A stretch of DNA of 64,000 nt. Source: Phyto melanocephala (taxonomy: Eukaryota; Arthropoda; Insecta; Diptera; Rhinophoridae). Both the position numbers and the translations under genes were made by a program. Below, one piece after another: positions 35,664 through 47,872 of the stretch. Numbering within the stretch: the first letter of the stretch is position 1; the number at the start of each line of letters is the position of its first letter. The notes beneath the pieces were generated by a model that saw only the letters and a program-made list of their open reading frames with translations, searched no databases and was not told the origin of the DNA. The stretch covers positions 128,506,895-128,570,894 of the forward strand of contig OW799234.1 in NCBI GenBank assembly GCA_941918925.1, read 5' to 3'.

Positions 35664-36076
35664 TAGGTAGGTAGGTAGGGTAGGTAGGTAGGGTAGGTAG
35701 GTAGGGTAGGTAAGGTAGGCGGGTAAGGCTGGTGCAAAGTTACCCTTACACCCTCACCCGGAGACCATTACGGTCCATTGTGATGCCTTAATAGAGACAA
35801 GAATAGAAATAGTTAGAATAGAAAAGAAAGAGAAGCAGACCAGTCCATAGTACCTGGCGGGAATCAAACCCGCAACCCCAAACTACTGACTAGTCCACCG
35901 GGGCACCCATGAAAAACCATAACATTCACCTAATTTGATAGTTTGGTGTGGAAGAATAGAAATAGTTAGAATAGAAGAGAAAGAGAAGCAGGCCAGTTCA
36001 GAGTATTTGGTGGAAATCGATCCCGCAACCCCAAACTACTGACTAGTCCTCTACTGGCTAATCCACCGGGGCACCC
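35664..36076 (-). mobile_element. dimeric tRNA-derived SINE with (CCTA)n tail
   Basis: On the minus strand each of two monomers (about 36076-35950 and 35910-35730) starts GGTGCCCCGGTGGA, an A-box-like segment (TTAGCCAGTAGAGG in the first), and a B-box-like segment: GGTTTGATTCC in the second, GATCGATTTCC in the first. A (CCTA)n-type tail forms the 3' end (35664-35728). Near-identical 12 bp flanks, AACGACTCCTCG (35652-35663) and AACGACTTCTCG (36077-36088), look like a target-site duplication from target-primed insertion. Confidence 0.75.
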
Positions 36077-36299
36077 AACGACTTCTCGTTACTTTGTATG
36101 AAATATTTTATTTTTATATTATTAGACAAGTCGATTTCTTGTATCACAATTTACGCTCACATTATACAAACGATTCGAATAAAAGAATATACCATTTAAA
36201 AAAAATTTCCCTTAAGATTCTAGATTAAAAAAAAAAAAATCGGTTTAATAGCCAAATTGGTCTGCGTTCGGCTAGTAATAATAAACACTAAACATAAAA

Positions 36300-36650
36300 G
36301 CTATAAATGGCCACAAACAGGCTAAAGTGGCAACACTACAACTCGCTATTATTTGTAGTACGTGTTTCTAAATATAGTATTTGATTTTGCCTAAAATACT
36401 AACAACATCTGTTTAGACTCTAAGCCCTAGAACCAAAAATATAAATACATACGTGGTCACAATATAGCTTTAAATAAATTTATTTATATAGTTTTGTATG
36501 TTTATAATATGGTTATATAGCCCAAAATATTTAATCGGTTTGATTTGTTTCCTATCTGTTGTATAGAACTTGAAAAACAGTTTGTAAATTATAGGAAAAA
36601 CTTTGAAGTGTTTGTTAGTTTTAAACCGATTTATTAATTTTTCACTGCAA
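36300..36650. repeat. diverged local repeat, copy 1
   Basis: Contains TGGCAACACTA, TTATTTGTAGTACGTG, ACTAACA..CATCTGTT and TACGTGGTC in this order. The same order recurs at about 37110-37300 and 42550-42780. Nature unknown. Confidence 0.5.
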
Positions 36651-36814
36651 TAATTTTACGGCTTGTATTCCGTGGTGTCTTTAGCATGTCTAAAAATGGA
36701 TTAATTTGTTATATATATATGAAAAAATGATTTTATTTCTTACATTTATTTGTGCCTATAACTTTGTCGGGTAGCAACTGACTTATCAAAAAACAAAAAA
36801 TAGTAAAAAACGTG

Positions 36815-36972
36815 TCTAAAAGTTGTTTTCATCCAATACATGGACAGACGGACATAAGCTCAAAGATTTCAGAAAATATATATTTTGTGGGGTCGAAAAT
36901 CAATATTGCAGAAATTACAAACGGAATGACAAAGTGATATATACCCTTGTGCACCACAGGTGTAGGGTATAA
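36815..36972 (-). repeat. family A 5' end fragment
   Basis: GGACAGACGGACATAAGC, the reverse core ATTACAAACGGAATGACAAA and CACCACAGGTGTAGGGTATA are present; the rest of the element is absent. Confidence 0.7.
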
Positions 36973-37109
36973 TAGTTGTTACTTGTTTTCTATAACAAAA
37001 ATTGTTATAGAACCGTAACCATGGTTTTTCTTTGTGTGTTCGTTAAATTTGAAAAAAAAACGCTTTACGCTACCGAAATATCAGAAAATAAGTCCAAAAC
37101 AGGGTTACT

Positions 37110-37300
37110 TGGCATCATTATGCCTAACTGCTATTTGAAGTACGTGTTTCTTAATATTAGGTTTTGTCTAATAAACTAACATCTGTTTCTTATGTGTACG
37201 TGGCCCTAAAATATTTTTAAATAAACTTAATTGTGTAGTTTTTTATGTTCATGATACACACTCTTAACAAAAATTCTAGATCGGTTTGATTGATCAAATA
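37110..37300. repeat. diverged local repeat, copy 2
   Basis: GAAGTACGTGTTTCTTAATA, ACTAACATCTGTTTC and TACGTGGCCC parallel copy 1 at 36300-36650. It lies about 700 bases downstream of it. Confidence 0.4.
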
Positions 37301-38116
37301 TAATGAAAAAAAGAAAATAAATAAATAATTATTTAAATAAAGTTTTTATCAATGCAAGTTTATAGTAATATGAGTACATATATACTTAGCAGCATTTATT
37401 ATATATTTATTCTCCTTTAATTTATATAAATCTCACTGATGTTGTTAAATGCGAGGCTGATGTGGTGAACAGGCGCAGAACGAAACGTTTCGATATAGCC
37501 GGAAGGCGTAAGATCTTGTTTTCATCTTTCTTGGGCTTTTATAGGACCCTAACTTATACATTTGTAAATATGTAGTTTTACACTAGTTTATATTTGAGAG
37601 TGTACTCACCTAACGCATGCTTATTTAATTTTTTATAAACTTTTCACATCAATTTAAGCATCGAACAAGCTTGAATTGCACCTTTTTTAAGCTGGGAGTT
37701 GAGCCAGGCTACTTCGGTTTTGAAATTTTACGCTCTTACCATTACACCAAGTTTATACTAATAAGATTTATGTTGGAAAAACAAAGAACTTTTCAATTTT
37801 GAGATGGTGTGTTTGCATATTTTTTTTAGTCAATGTTATAGAATTTTTACAATTAGTTATATGACTGGGTCAAAACGTTACTATTTAAATAATTAGCTAG
37901 ACGGTAAGAACTAGTGGCATAACCAAAAGTCTTATTTTCAAAAATAACGGGTGGCATACTCGACTCGACCATTACCGGTAAATAGTCTTGATCGAATATG
38001 TATTAGTAGGCAAGTCGAATTTTCATTACGCAGCTTACGCTCTTATACAACTGATTTCAATAAGTAATATACCATTTGAAAGGTATTTTCTGCAGATATC
38101 CACAATATTATTCTTT
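37301..38116. other. intergenic DNA, no gene seen
   Basis: A slightly GC-richer patch at 37440-37520 and a stretch around 37690-37745 have no recognisable content. Confidence 0.35.
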
Positions 38117-40566
38117 TTATACCCGCCACCAAAAAAATGGTGGGGGTATATTCATTTTGTCATTCCGTTTGTAACACATCGAAATATCCATTATAGACCC
38201 CATAAAGTATATATATTCTGAATCAGGGTTTGATTTGATGACGATCTAGCTATGTCCGTCCGTCTGTCCGTCTGTTGAAAGCACGATAGAGGTCGCACCG
38301 AAAAAGCTAGGGAGCTCAAATTTTGCCAGAATCTTTCTTATAGACAAGGTTTGTTTGGTATTGAAAATGGGTTAAATCGGAATATTAGGAAGAGAGTTAT
38401 AGCTCGAAAAGCAAGAGTAGGTCGAAAAAGCCGTGTCCTTCGAACATTGAATAAAATGGAATTGTGTCCAAACGCCTTAACGTAGACTCATGAATAACGA
38501 ATATATATTTCCTGGGTAAAGACAATATTTTCCCCCGAAAATTGTCTAAATTTATGCATTAGGAGAGGAGTTATCGATCAAAATGTACGAAAATTTATAC
38601 CGCACAGTGTATTTTTCGGTATATTTAAAAACAAAAACGTCATAAAAGCAACAAAATTGGATGTACGACTCTGAAATTTTGCAGACTCTGCTTTTTGGTG
38701 AGTGGCTTTTTTGTAACGGAAAATCAATGTGCCACGCCCACTTTTACACCCACCTCCCATATAACGTTTTAACTAAAATTCATATAATTTCTCTATTAAT
38801 AAAGATTTTGGAATAATAAAGGGCTATATTGAAACACCTAAGTTGTACTCACTCGCAAAAATAACTTTGACACGCCAACTAAAACGCCCATTTTTCACGT
38901 TATCTACCGTTATTGAAATTTAAAAGCTCATAAAACCGCCAAAAGTAGAGGTATGATGATAAAACTTGCTACGTATATCCTCCTAGGCAGTGTTATTACT
39001 GTATCAGAAAATTAAGGTGCCACGCCCACTTTTACGCCCACCTCCCATATAACGATTTACCTACAATTCATATAATTTCTCTATTAATAAAGATTTTGGA
39101 ATAATAAACGGCTAAATTGAAACACCTATGTTGTACTCATTCGCAAAAATAACTTTGACACGCCTACTAAAACGCCCACTTTTCACGTTATCTACCGTTA
39201 ATGAAATTTAAAAGCTCATAAAACCGCCAAAAGTAGAGGTAAATTTGCTACGTATATCCCCCTATGCAGTGTCATTACTGTGCCAGAAAATTAAGGTGCC
39301 ACGCCCACTTTTACGCTTACCTCCCATATAACGATTTACCTACAATTCATATAATTTCTCTATTAATAAAGATTTTGGAATAATAAAGGGCTAAATTGAA
39401 ACACCTATGTTGTACTCATTCGCAAAATAACTTTGACTCGCCTATTATATCGCCCACTTTTCACGTTATCTAACGTTAATGAAATTTAAAAGCTCATAAA
39501 ACCGCCAAAAATAGAGGTATGATGATCAAATTTGCTACATATATCCTTCTAATCAATGTAATTGTTGTGCCAAAAAGTTTAGGTGACACGCCCACTTTAA
39601 CGCCTACCTCCCATATAACGGTTCATCTTAAATTCATGTAATTTCTCTATTGACAAAGTTTTTGGGAAAATAAAGGACTATATTGAAATATCTAAGTTGT
39701 ATTTATTAGCAGAAACTTTATTGACACTCCTACTTTAACGCCCACTTTTACTAAAAGACTACATTTACAAAAGCCTTTTAGTAGCCTATCGAAGTTAAAA
39801 AGGGTGGTTAAATTTTAAGGACCGATGTTGAATTTAAATAAAACACAAATTATTTAGGATATTATTATTATTTCTTTTTGTAATTATAATATTTGTATGT
39901 TTCAATTATGTATTTAACAAAATATCGGCCAAATGCCCCCCCCCCCCAAGCCTTGGCACCACTCCTCTATCTGATGGTCCAAATTTTCAATGACAATGCT
40001 GATGCTCAATTGTTGGGCATGATGATGAGTCGAGGTTGACTGCTGTTTTGCCACACTATCGCAAAAACCATCAGTGGTTCCCATTCAACGCACTAAGAAG
40101 GCATTCACAGATTTTCTAGCATTTTTTACAGACCTGTTTTGCAGTAATTTAAAAATTTTTTACAATTCTCCCGATTGTGGACGAATTTGAATGATTATGT
40201 TGATCAAAAGAATTACGAAGTGCACAAAATACATTTTGATTTGAACGCCCATTTTTATAAAAAACCTGAATAACTTTAAAGCGTTGCTCATTTGTGTATC
40301 TTTCCACGGATCAAATTGAGTAAGTTTGAGATTGAGAAATGTCAAGTGAAATGCAGAAAACAAATTTAAAGACAAGGTGTAGTTCACCTCCAACATGGGC
40401 CCTTAAAATTTAACCACCCTATACAAAGAAAGTGATACATATTTTATTATAAAGAGATTATTCCATAGCGATTAACAAAATAATAAATATTGTGCTTAAA
40501 ATGTACACAAAATTGGTGGTGGGTATAAAAGATTCGGCACAGCCGAATATAGTGCTCTTACTTGTT
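38117..40566 (+). mobile_element. family B element, 2.45 kb, full length
   Basis: Starts TTATACCCGCCACCA with hairpin partner TGGTGGGGGTAT, then the core TTTGTCATTCCGTTTGTAAC and GTCCGTCCGTCTGTCCGTCTG-type (GTCY)n at 38255-38275. About four tandem units of roughly 285 bp follow, each with GCCACGCCCACTTTTAC and CCTCCCATATAACG. A mariner passenger lies at 39801-40420. The end has hairpin ATTCGGC-ACA-GCCGAAT and CTCTTACTTGTT. No protein-coding capacity of its own. Confidence 0.85.
39801..40420 (-). mobile_element. deleted mariner-like passenger inside family B
   Basis: AGGGTGGTTAAATTTTAAGG and its reverse complement bound the segment. On the minus strand, broken frames read YTNEQRFKVIQVFYKNGRSN, ALRNSFDQHNHS and STIGRIVKN, the N-terminal DNA-binding region of a mariner-like transposase; the catalytic region is missing. 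The same passenger lies at the same place in the B element at 61024-63488. Confidence 0.75.
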
Positions 40567-40569
40567 ATA

Positions 40570-41140
40570 ATTGACTTGGTATTTTAATAGTTATAAGCCT
40601 CTTGCCCATGCGCAAGTCATATGTTTGTAGCAAAAAAAAAAATATGACGAGCTATAAAAAATATTGACTTTATCCAGATATGCAATAAAGTTTAAGCTCT
40701 TTTTGTGTCAAGAACAAAATCTATTTATGTATTTACTTACTGGAATTTTGCAACTATTCTTATTATTCAGCTTCCTATTATACATGATCACAATTTCACT
40801 AAATTTATCCTTTAAATCTTGAAAAAAAATATAAATAAAATAAATTTTATTAAATTGTATTTTTTACTACAGTTTTTCGAAAAAGATAAAAATCAATTAA
40901 AAAAGTTAATTAAATAAATTTGAAATATAATTCCAAACCAATAAGTCAATCAAATGAAAGAGTTTAAGTGATAATTTTATTGTGTAAGCGTTCCCGTATA
41001 AAATTTTAATATCTATAATGATTATACATATAAAAGTCACAAGGCAAAACATTTGCGAATGTATTAAACATTTTTTACAAAACAACGTATTTTTTTTTAT
41101 TTGATTAAATTTAATATTAACATTATTTTCAATTAATACA
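40570..41140. other. 3' flank of SP5, no gene seen
   Basis: AT-rich spacer between the B element and SP5. Confidence 0.35.
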
Positions 41141-41142
41141 TA

Positions 41143-41958
41143 CTAAGAAAAATTTAAAAATGGAATGGGAGATGAAGCTGAAGTCATCGATAGAATTTGA
41201 ATGGCATTCGTTATGAATTCGCGCACCACCCGCACATCGGTATATATATTCGGATAACTAGGACTATCACAGCCCACACCTCCTGCTATCACACCACAAA
41301 ATTGTCCATTTATAATGGCAGGCCCTCCTGAATCACCAAAACAAGTAGATTTGCGATTTGATGCAGAAGAACAGAATATTGTACTTGTCACGTTCATGAT
41401 AAAACGATATTGAAATACACATTCATATTTTGCAATTATTCGCATTGTTGCCGTTCGCAACTTGAAATAATCATTTTTATAATTTTTATTAATCTTACCG
41501 CTACCGTATATCTGTACATTAGATTTGGGACCCCAAGCTGTGTTACACAAATCAATTGGCTGTATATGTGAACCATAAAGAGGATAACTTAATTCCAATA
41601 CCGCTACATCCCAACCGTTTTCGGGTATGCTGTATTGTTTGGGTAACATAATTCTGTTAACCTTTGATCTTACACCAATCTGATAACGATTTTTTTCTCC
41701 ACCTACTACACTATAAATTGAAATTTTCGTGTCGCTAACACAGTGAGCTGCAGTCACAACAAATCGTCGCGCTACTAAAGTACCGCCGCATCTAAATTTA
41801 CCATTTCCGAACACTCGTACAAAAAAGGGTGCGTCTTTAATACTGGTGAGTGTGCCGCCCACTATCCGTGATTGGATTTGAGGTGAAATCAAGGACATTT
41901 TTAAAAGAACTAAGAAACAAGTTATAAATGCTTTAAAATACGTTTTTGATTTAAACAT
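41143..41958 (-). CDS. SP5: seminase-like S1A serine protease, intronless
   Basis: 271 residues in one exon. The frame extends 11 codons further upstream (to 41991), but the Met at 41958 is preferred because it aligns with the only Met start of SP6 and gives a clean signal peptide (FKAFITCFLVLLKMSLI). Arg31 precedes IVGG (32-35). The triad is intact: His72 (TAAHC), Asp117 (WDVAV), Ser210 (GDSGGP). The S1 pocket is odd: position 189 is Ser204, position 214 is Ala225 instead of Ser, and position 226 is Asn237 instead of Gly, so specificity is not trypsin-like and the pocket may be narrow. No C-terminal anchor, so it is probably secreted. Overall sequence resembles seminase, a fly reproductive-tract protease (remembered family). 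A TATA box lies at 42044-42035. Confidence 0.88.
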   Translation of the reverse strand: MFKSKTYFKAFITCFLVLLKMSLISPQIQSRIVGGTLTSIKDAPFFVRVFGNGKFRCGGTLVARRFVVTAAHCVSDTKISIYSVVGGEKNRYQIGVRSKVNRIMLPKQYSIPENGWDVAVLELSYPLYGSHIQPIDLCNTAWGPKSNVQIYGSGKINKNYKNDYFKLRTATMRIIAKYECVFQYRFIMNVTSTIFCSSASNRKSTCFGDSGGPAIINGQFCGVIAGGVGCDSPSYPNIYTDVRVVREFITNAIQILSMTSASSPIPFLNFS

Positions 41959-42034
41959 TTCAAGATACAAAATTTCGGAAGTGGAAAACAACTTTCACGT
42001 TTAACTTTTTAATGTTATCTGCTACGAGTTCTGA

Positions 42035-42044
42035 TATTTATATA
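42035..42044 (-). promoter_or_regulatory. TATA box of SP5
   Basis: Minus strand TATATAAATA, 77-86 bases before the SP5 ATG. About 50 bases of 5' leader after it (around AGTTAAACGT) are shared with SP6, which supports real transcribed sequence. Confidence 0.55.
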
Positions 42045-42059
42045 AAATTTTAATCAATG

Positions 42060-42549
42060 TTTGATACATTTTTACTTAAAAAACAAAACAAAACTTATTT
42101 GTATAGAAATTGTTTGTTCTACTTTTAAGTCCATTTAAGCTTTAGAAATTTTTATAATATAACTTAAATGTTATACTGTTTACATGTTTGACTAGACCTG
42201 TCAGGTTGAAAAGAAAAACTTTTATTTAAACAGTTTCACAGAACTACAATGAACATCTAGATGTTATAAATGAAAAGAGACCTTATAATACTTATAAGAC
42301 AAACAAAGAATTTGTCAGATAAATAACATCAAAATTGGGTTAGAAAAGTACTGACACATTTTCTTTTATAATATGCTAATTAGCTGTTGCTTATATGTAT
42401 GTTGAAATCATATCTACATAAATTTTTTTAATTCCTGCTTTTGTTAATTAGCTAAACAATATTAAGTGATATATAGTCAATTTATATAAAAGCCTTAAAA
42501 TATGCAATATTTCAGAACAAAAGATAAATAGTAAATTAAGAGGCTTATT
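42060..42549. other. intergenic DNA, no gene seen
   Basis: AT-rich upstream flank of SP5 without recognised content. Confidence 0.35.
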
Positions 42550-42780
42550 TAAGCCCCGCTGGCCAACATGGCAACACTATACATCTTTAATATTTGTAGT
42601 ACGTGCTGCTGAATATGCACATGGTTTTGCATGAAATACTAACACATCTGTTAACAACCGCCAAAAATTGTGTATACGTGGTCTTGATAAAGTTTTCAGG
42701 TAATTTATGTTTGCATGCACAAAACACTCTCTCATGCCTAATATATATGCATACATAAATATATAATAGATCAATTGGTC
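42550..42780. repeat. diverged local repeat, copy 3
   Basis: TGGCAACACTATACATC, ATTTGTAGTACGTGCT, ACTAACACATCTGTTAAC and TACGTGGTC match the order of copies at 36300 and 37110. The 65-codon minus-strand frame here is probably fortuitous. Confidence 0.5.
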
Positions 42781-42894
42781 CTTATGCCTCTTAAAAACTT
42801 AGCATTTGTCTGAAAATTGTGTGGAAATTCCTTTGCTAATTTCTTAAGGTTTGCGCTTTTAATAAAAAAGCTATTTATTATATATTTATATACG

Positions 42895-43007
42895 GTCTAA
42901 TTCATAAAAATTAAACAGCTTTATAAGATTTTTATTACTCAAATTTTCATAGAAAATCAGTTTAATAAACGTTTTATAAACCTTTAATAACTTTTATGAA
43001 TAAGGCA
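42895..43007. repeat. small palindromic MITE
   Basis: GTCTAATTCATAAAAATT is matched inversely by the end CTTTTATGAATAAGGC. Length and ends resemble the palindrome at 51085-51200. Confidence 0.5.
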
Positions 43008-43289
43008 GATAATGTTTTTTAAATGCCTTTAAATCCTTCACATGTGGCGCTAAATGTATACATTCCTTCTGAGGCAAGCGATTCTTAAATTTTCATTAAT
43101 TCTTGTATTTGTCATATGATTACATCTCATGAAATTTATAGTGTGATATCCAATACTGTGCAAACACTTAAAAACATCAATTAAAAGTTGTATTTTATAA
43201 ATACCATATATGGGTAAAACTGTTTCTCATTTAGTTATCAATATATAGCGAAATAGAAGGATATGTTATTGGTAGATCACAAACAACCT

Positions 43290-43935
43290 TTACAGTTTTA
43301 TTTTGCATACGTTAAAGCGACTTAAGGTCTTCTTGTAACCATAATTAATGATTAAATAATTCAAATAGCTATGAATTAAGGCATTATAAACTGAAAGTTT
43401 ATTATCTTTATCAAACTTAATTTTAGATTTATATAAAATACCAACAGCTTGAGCAGTTTTAGTTTTTAAAATTTGTAGAGGTTCATACCAAACGGGGTTG
43501 CTTTGTAAAATTATACCCAAGCATTTTATAGAGCTGGTTTCAACAACTTCTCTACCATTAACATGTACTGAAAATGTGTTATGATGACGGCTAGACTAAG
43601 TCTTAGTAACTGCGTTTTATTTGCATTTATAACAAGTTTGTTTACTCAGATATCAAATCTGCATTGTGCTCCATGTAAGCTTTTACTACCGTTTCAGGTT
43701 TGTATGGATAAAATAAGTCGATATCATTCGCATGCAAAAATATTTTACCAGTAAGGTCAAGCTTATGTAAATCATTAAAAAATATGGTAAACAACAATGG
43801 CGCAAGTACACTACCCTGAGGCACACCATGTAAAACTGCACGTAATGAGCTCTTAGCACCACCAATTTGTAAAAACTGTTGCCGTTCAGTTTAATAACTT
43901 TGCAATAAAAGCAAGTCCTTCCCGTAAACACCATA
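43290..43935 (-). pseudogene. Jockey/CR1-like LINE reverse transcriptase relic
   Basis: Minus strand: GGAKSSLRAVLHGVPQGS, then SVLAPLLFTIFFNDLHKLDL, then FLHANDIDLFYP, where the YADD catalytic box has become HAND. Further on come SNPVWYEPLQILKTKT, AVGILYKSKIKF and YNALIHSYLNYLI. The frames are interrupted by shifts between 43640 and 43520 and near 43830. No ends seen. Confidence 0.8.
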
Positions 43936-43944
43936 GAATTTTAA

Positions 43945-44330
43945 TTTTTGAATTTATATGGGTCAAATCTAGTAATTGAAAATATACCCACTTCCACTAT
44001 ATCGGTATTGGTATCGAACAAAACGACTTGATGACGTCCGAAATAAAATGGCGGATATATTAGTCAAAAATAGTAATTATGGCTTTGCTTTTTTCAGCTC
44101 GCAAAATATGGATATTAAATGAAAGGACTTGACCAGTAGAATACAGTTAACGATAAACAAATTCAAAATTAAAGATGGCGTCGAAATAAATAAAGCAAAA
44201 TGGCACATAGCATTAAATTTATGAAGCTAAGGTATGATGTGTACACTATACCTAAGTATATACATTATGATGAAGGGTATTATCGGATTCGGCACGGTCG
44301 AACAAAGCATTTTTACTTTGTTGTTTTTAT
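43945..44330 (+). mobile_element. family A-long element, 3' part
   Basis: Contains GAAAGGACTTGACCAGTAGA-type units also seen (reversed) at 48040-48340, then the tail ATGAAGGGTATTATCGGATTC, GGCACGGTCG and TTTTTACTTTG. The 5' half is missing. Confidence 0.6.
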
Positions 44331-45470
44331 TTTATTTACTAACTTTTTTGTTTCGGACCCGCACAATAGTTTAAGAAGAAGGTTAATTAAACAAGTCTCG
44401 CCAATTATGCCTTTTTGCACAAAACAGCACTGGTTGTTAAAACAACTACTGTATTAACCAAAAAACAAAACTTCTCATACAAAGAAGGTAAAACAGATAA
44501 ACTTCGCCAAAATAAACTGGAAAGATAGAAACATTGGCTGAGCTGTGCGTTCTCAATTAAAAAAAACAGCGTACAACCATTGAAGTTTATAAAAAACTTT
44601 GCGCGATTCTCTTTGCTTGGAATAGTTCAAAGCACTTCCTTGTGATAGATAACATTACCAAAATTCCGAAAGGAATCGAAATAAATAAATGAAATAAAAG
44701 ATGAGCCCGATGATGCCATGGAATCTGACTTTGGCTACAGAGTTGTAAAAAATGATTCTTTTTTGAATGAAATTGTGATTTTTTTAGTTCATCAATTTTG
44801 CCCAAAATATAAGTATGACTGAATTTAGCATGAATCCGAAAATTTTTTAATGCTTTAATCTTACTAGTAAAAGAATTAAATTAAAATCTGATTGAATTGA
44901 GCGGTGCCGACGTTTACCATATTAAATATGGTGTCAATAAAAGCTTTAAAATTAAAAATACTAAGATAAATATAATAAGTTGGTTGGCATTCGTTTATTC
45001 AACTAACAAAAAACAAAAAAATTAAATCGAAAATTTACAATTACAATTACTAACCATTGTTAACCGTGTTGTCCACGAATTAATTAAAAATTTAATTCAT
45101 GCAAGGGCTATTAATTTTTGATAAACTCTATCAAATTTTAATTTAATTCTTGTTTTAGGCCAAATAAATGCATTCAAATTTTGTTTATTTATGAATTGAA
45201 AAACAGATTGGAATCATTCCTTTACAGCTCTGTATTATTACAACTCTTTTGGGGATGCAAGTTTATTAAATTATAAAAAGATTTTAAAAAAGTGGGGCTT
45301 AAATGCAACTTTCCTTACTAATGCTATTCTTTTTATATTGAACATTTATGGAGAGACAAAAACTTGATTAAATGACAACTAAGAAAAGAATTTATAAAAT
45401 GTTTTGAAATTTTAGTTGAAACCAGAGAATAAATCTATTAAAATATAAACATTTAATTAATTGTATATAT
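44331..45470. other. intergenic DNA, no gene recognised
   Basis: Short frames at 44200-44457 and 44805-44587 have no identifiable domain. A GC-richer part at 44500-44720 might be an old transposon, but I could not place it. Confidence 0.35.
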
Positions 45471-45473
45471 GTA

Positions 45474-47083
45474 CAGTGAGGTGCACAAATGCACATATGT
45501 TTGTACTATGTGCACTTTTTATGTCATAAAAATAAAAGTAATAAAGCAAATTCAAAAATTTTTTTTGTAGTTTATTTAGTACTAGGTACTTAATAAAATT
45601 ATATAAAATTTGTAACAAAATGCATCAAGCACCAAGAAAAAAACGAAAAAAAAACAAAATAACTTTCAATTTTGCACATTTGCATTTTATGAAGAATTTG
45701 AGGAAAATAAATGAAAAAGTACCGTTATTTTTCAATCTTTTTGCATAAGCTCGACATTATTTAAATCGCGTGTGGTAAAAATTTTTTAACAAAAATCATT
45801 TTATTTAAAATTAAATAAATTCCTAACAATAATAAATAATGAAGAAACTTTAAAAATCCACCGAGGAGAGCATTCGGGCTATGACGGAAAGAGGCTGTTC
45901 TACCCGGAAATTGCAAAAGAACTAAAGGTGAGTCAATCAGTGGTCATAAGGGTACAAAAACGATGTTCCGTTGTTCCCAAGTCTCAAGTTAGAGGTCGTA
46001 AAAAACTTCTAACTAATGCGTACGCCCGTCTAATGATATAAGAAATGAAAATAGATAAATTTTTAACACCAAAAGATGCTTCGTTAGCAGTCGGAAAACC
46101 CGTTAGTCGGTGGACGGAATGTAGAGCCCTTCACGACATTAGTTATATTGCAGCAGTAAAAAAACAAAACCTGTATTGTCGGAAAAAAGTGTAAAGGCAC
46201 GGTTAAAATTTGCCAAAGAGCACAAAACTTGGACAGTGGACGACTGGAAAAGGGTGATCTGATCAGACGAATCCAAATTCCACCGTTTCCAATCCGATGG
46301 TAAACAATATTGCTGGCGCCGATCTGGTGAAAAAATTCAAAGGCGCCATGTGAAGCAAACTGTGAAGCACGGGGAAGGAAACGTCATGGTATGGGGTTGC
46401 TTTACGTGGTGGGATCTTGGACCACTGGAAAAAATTGATAATATAATGAAGAAAGAAGATTATTTGAGAATTTTGCAGACTCTGCCTCCCAATTTTTTAG
46501 ATAAGAGCGCCTATCCTGCAGAAGAAGTAATTTTTTCAGCAGGATGGTGATCCAAAACACACGTCTAAAATCGTGAAATGATGGCTTGGCAACCAAAATT
46601 TTCAATTAATGCAGTGGCCAGCACAAAGTCCCGACCTCAATCCGATTGAGCATTTGTGGCCAATCGTGAAGAGACGGTTGGGACAGTACCAATCAGCCCC
46701 TATAAATTTGGGCGAGCTTTGGCAGCGGATCCAAAATGAATGGAAGAATATTCCAAAAGAAGTTATACAGAAATTGGTAGAGAGTATGCCAAATCGCGTA
46801 AATGATGTCTTACATAATAAAGGGCTTTGGACTAAGTATTAAAAATATTCGTATTCCGCAAGATTTTTCAACGGTGCAAAATTGAGTACATTAGAGTTGT
46901 TTTCGTTTCCTTTATTTTTTTCTTAGAAATTGATGCTTTAAGTTTTGAATTTTACACTGTTCTGTTAAGTACCTAATACTAAATAAACTACAAAAAAAAT
47001 TTTGAATTTGCTTTACTACTTTTATTTTTATGACATAAAATGTGCTCATAGTACAAACATGTACTCATTTGTGCACCTCACTG
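45474..47083 (+). mobile_element. Tc1-type transposon, 1.61 kb, inactive
   Basis: Starts CAGTGAGGTGCACAAATG and ends with its reverse complement, both ends flanked by TA (45472-45473 and 47084-47085). The inverted repeats run about 130 bases (to the ACTAGGTACTTAA / TTAAGTACCTAAT phrases). It carries the transposase pseudogene at 45839-46842. Confidence 0.9.
45839..46842 (+). pseudogene. Tc1 transposase, broken
   Basis: An early stop follows the first four codons (ATG AAG AAA CTT TAA). Later frames give a helix-turn-helix region (ELKVSQSVVIRVQKR), DDWKRVI-stop-SDESKFHRFQS, VMVWGCFTWWDLGPL, QQDGDPKHTSKIV and QSPDLNPIEHLWPIVKRRL. The first and second catalytic Asp and the Glu of the DD34E triad can all be seen, in different frames. 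At least one frameshift near 46540 and several stops make it non-functional. The final 78 codons are open to the stop at 46842. Confidence 0.9.
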
Positions 47084-47089
47084 TATGTA

Positions 47090-47870
47090 TATTTATTTAT
47101 TTTATATCTTTACGCCCTTTTTCTTGTTTGTTTGAACAGAACAAAAAGAGTTTTCTTACTTTTTACTTAATTCTTACGAAAATTTTATTCAGGTATTGAA
47201 AGGTAGAGTCCTAACGCGTCAACTCTTTTTATGGACAGAAAAAAAATTCGATATTACTATTAATCTACAACACAAATTAAATTAAACAGCGTATTTCGAT
47301 TGTAATTTTCCGATATTGTGTTATTTTTAGAGGACTTAACATTTTTGAAGGATATTTTTTAACATAATAAATATATGAGAGATTTATAAATCCAATTTAT
47401 AATAATTTTAATTTAATAATTTTTATAAATTAGGCAGATAAAATGTATTTCATATCAGTGTAGGTATCATACGAAAAGTTGCCTCGAAGTATAATTTTAA
47501 AATTCAAAAATTTAAATAATTCAAAATCGCATCAAACAGTCTTTTAATTGGGTTAGATAGAAAAATTTGTTACATTTTATTTATAGCATTATCTTGGTAA
47601 AAATTTTATTAAAGGGTCAATTCTTATATTTTGAGTTTTATTAAATTTTTATTACAGTTTCAATTTTAGTAATATTATTACAATATTATTGTGATAATAT
47701 AGAAGTTATAAAAATAAAGAACTCATACTTATAATTTGTTTTTCTAGAGTGTTTATTATATTGTTTTTTTTTTTAAGATCGATTTATCTTATTTTCATTC
47801 GAAACACTTGGCAGCACTGTTGAGCAAGTTTTAACAACTTATATTTTTATTAAAAGCTTAACATATAGAA
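47090..47870. other. AT-rich intergenic DNA, no gene seen
   Basis: A possible small palindromic repeat near 47380-47440 is too weak to call. Confidence 0.35.
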
Positions 47871-47872
47871 AA

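Noticed and set aside
41959..41991. Eleven-codon upstream extension of SP5
   Set aside because: The Met at 41958 aligns with the SP6 start and gives the better signal peptide; the upstream part lies in leader sequence shared with SP6.
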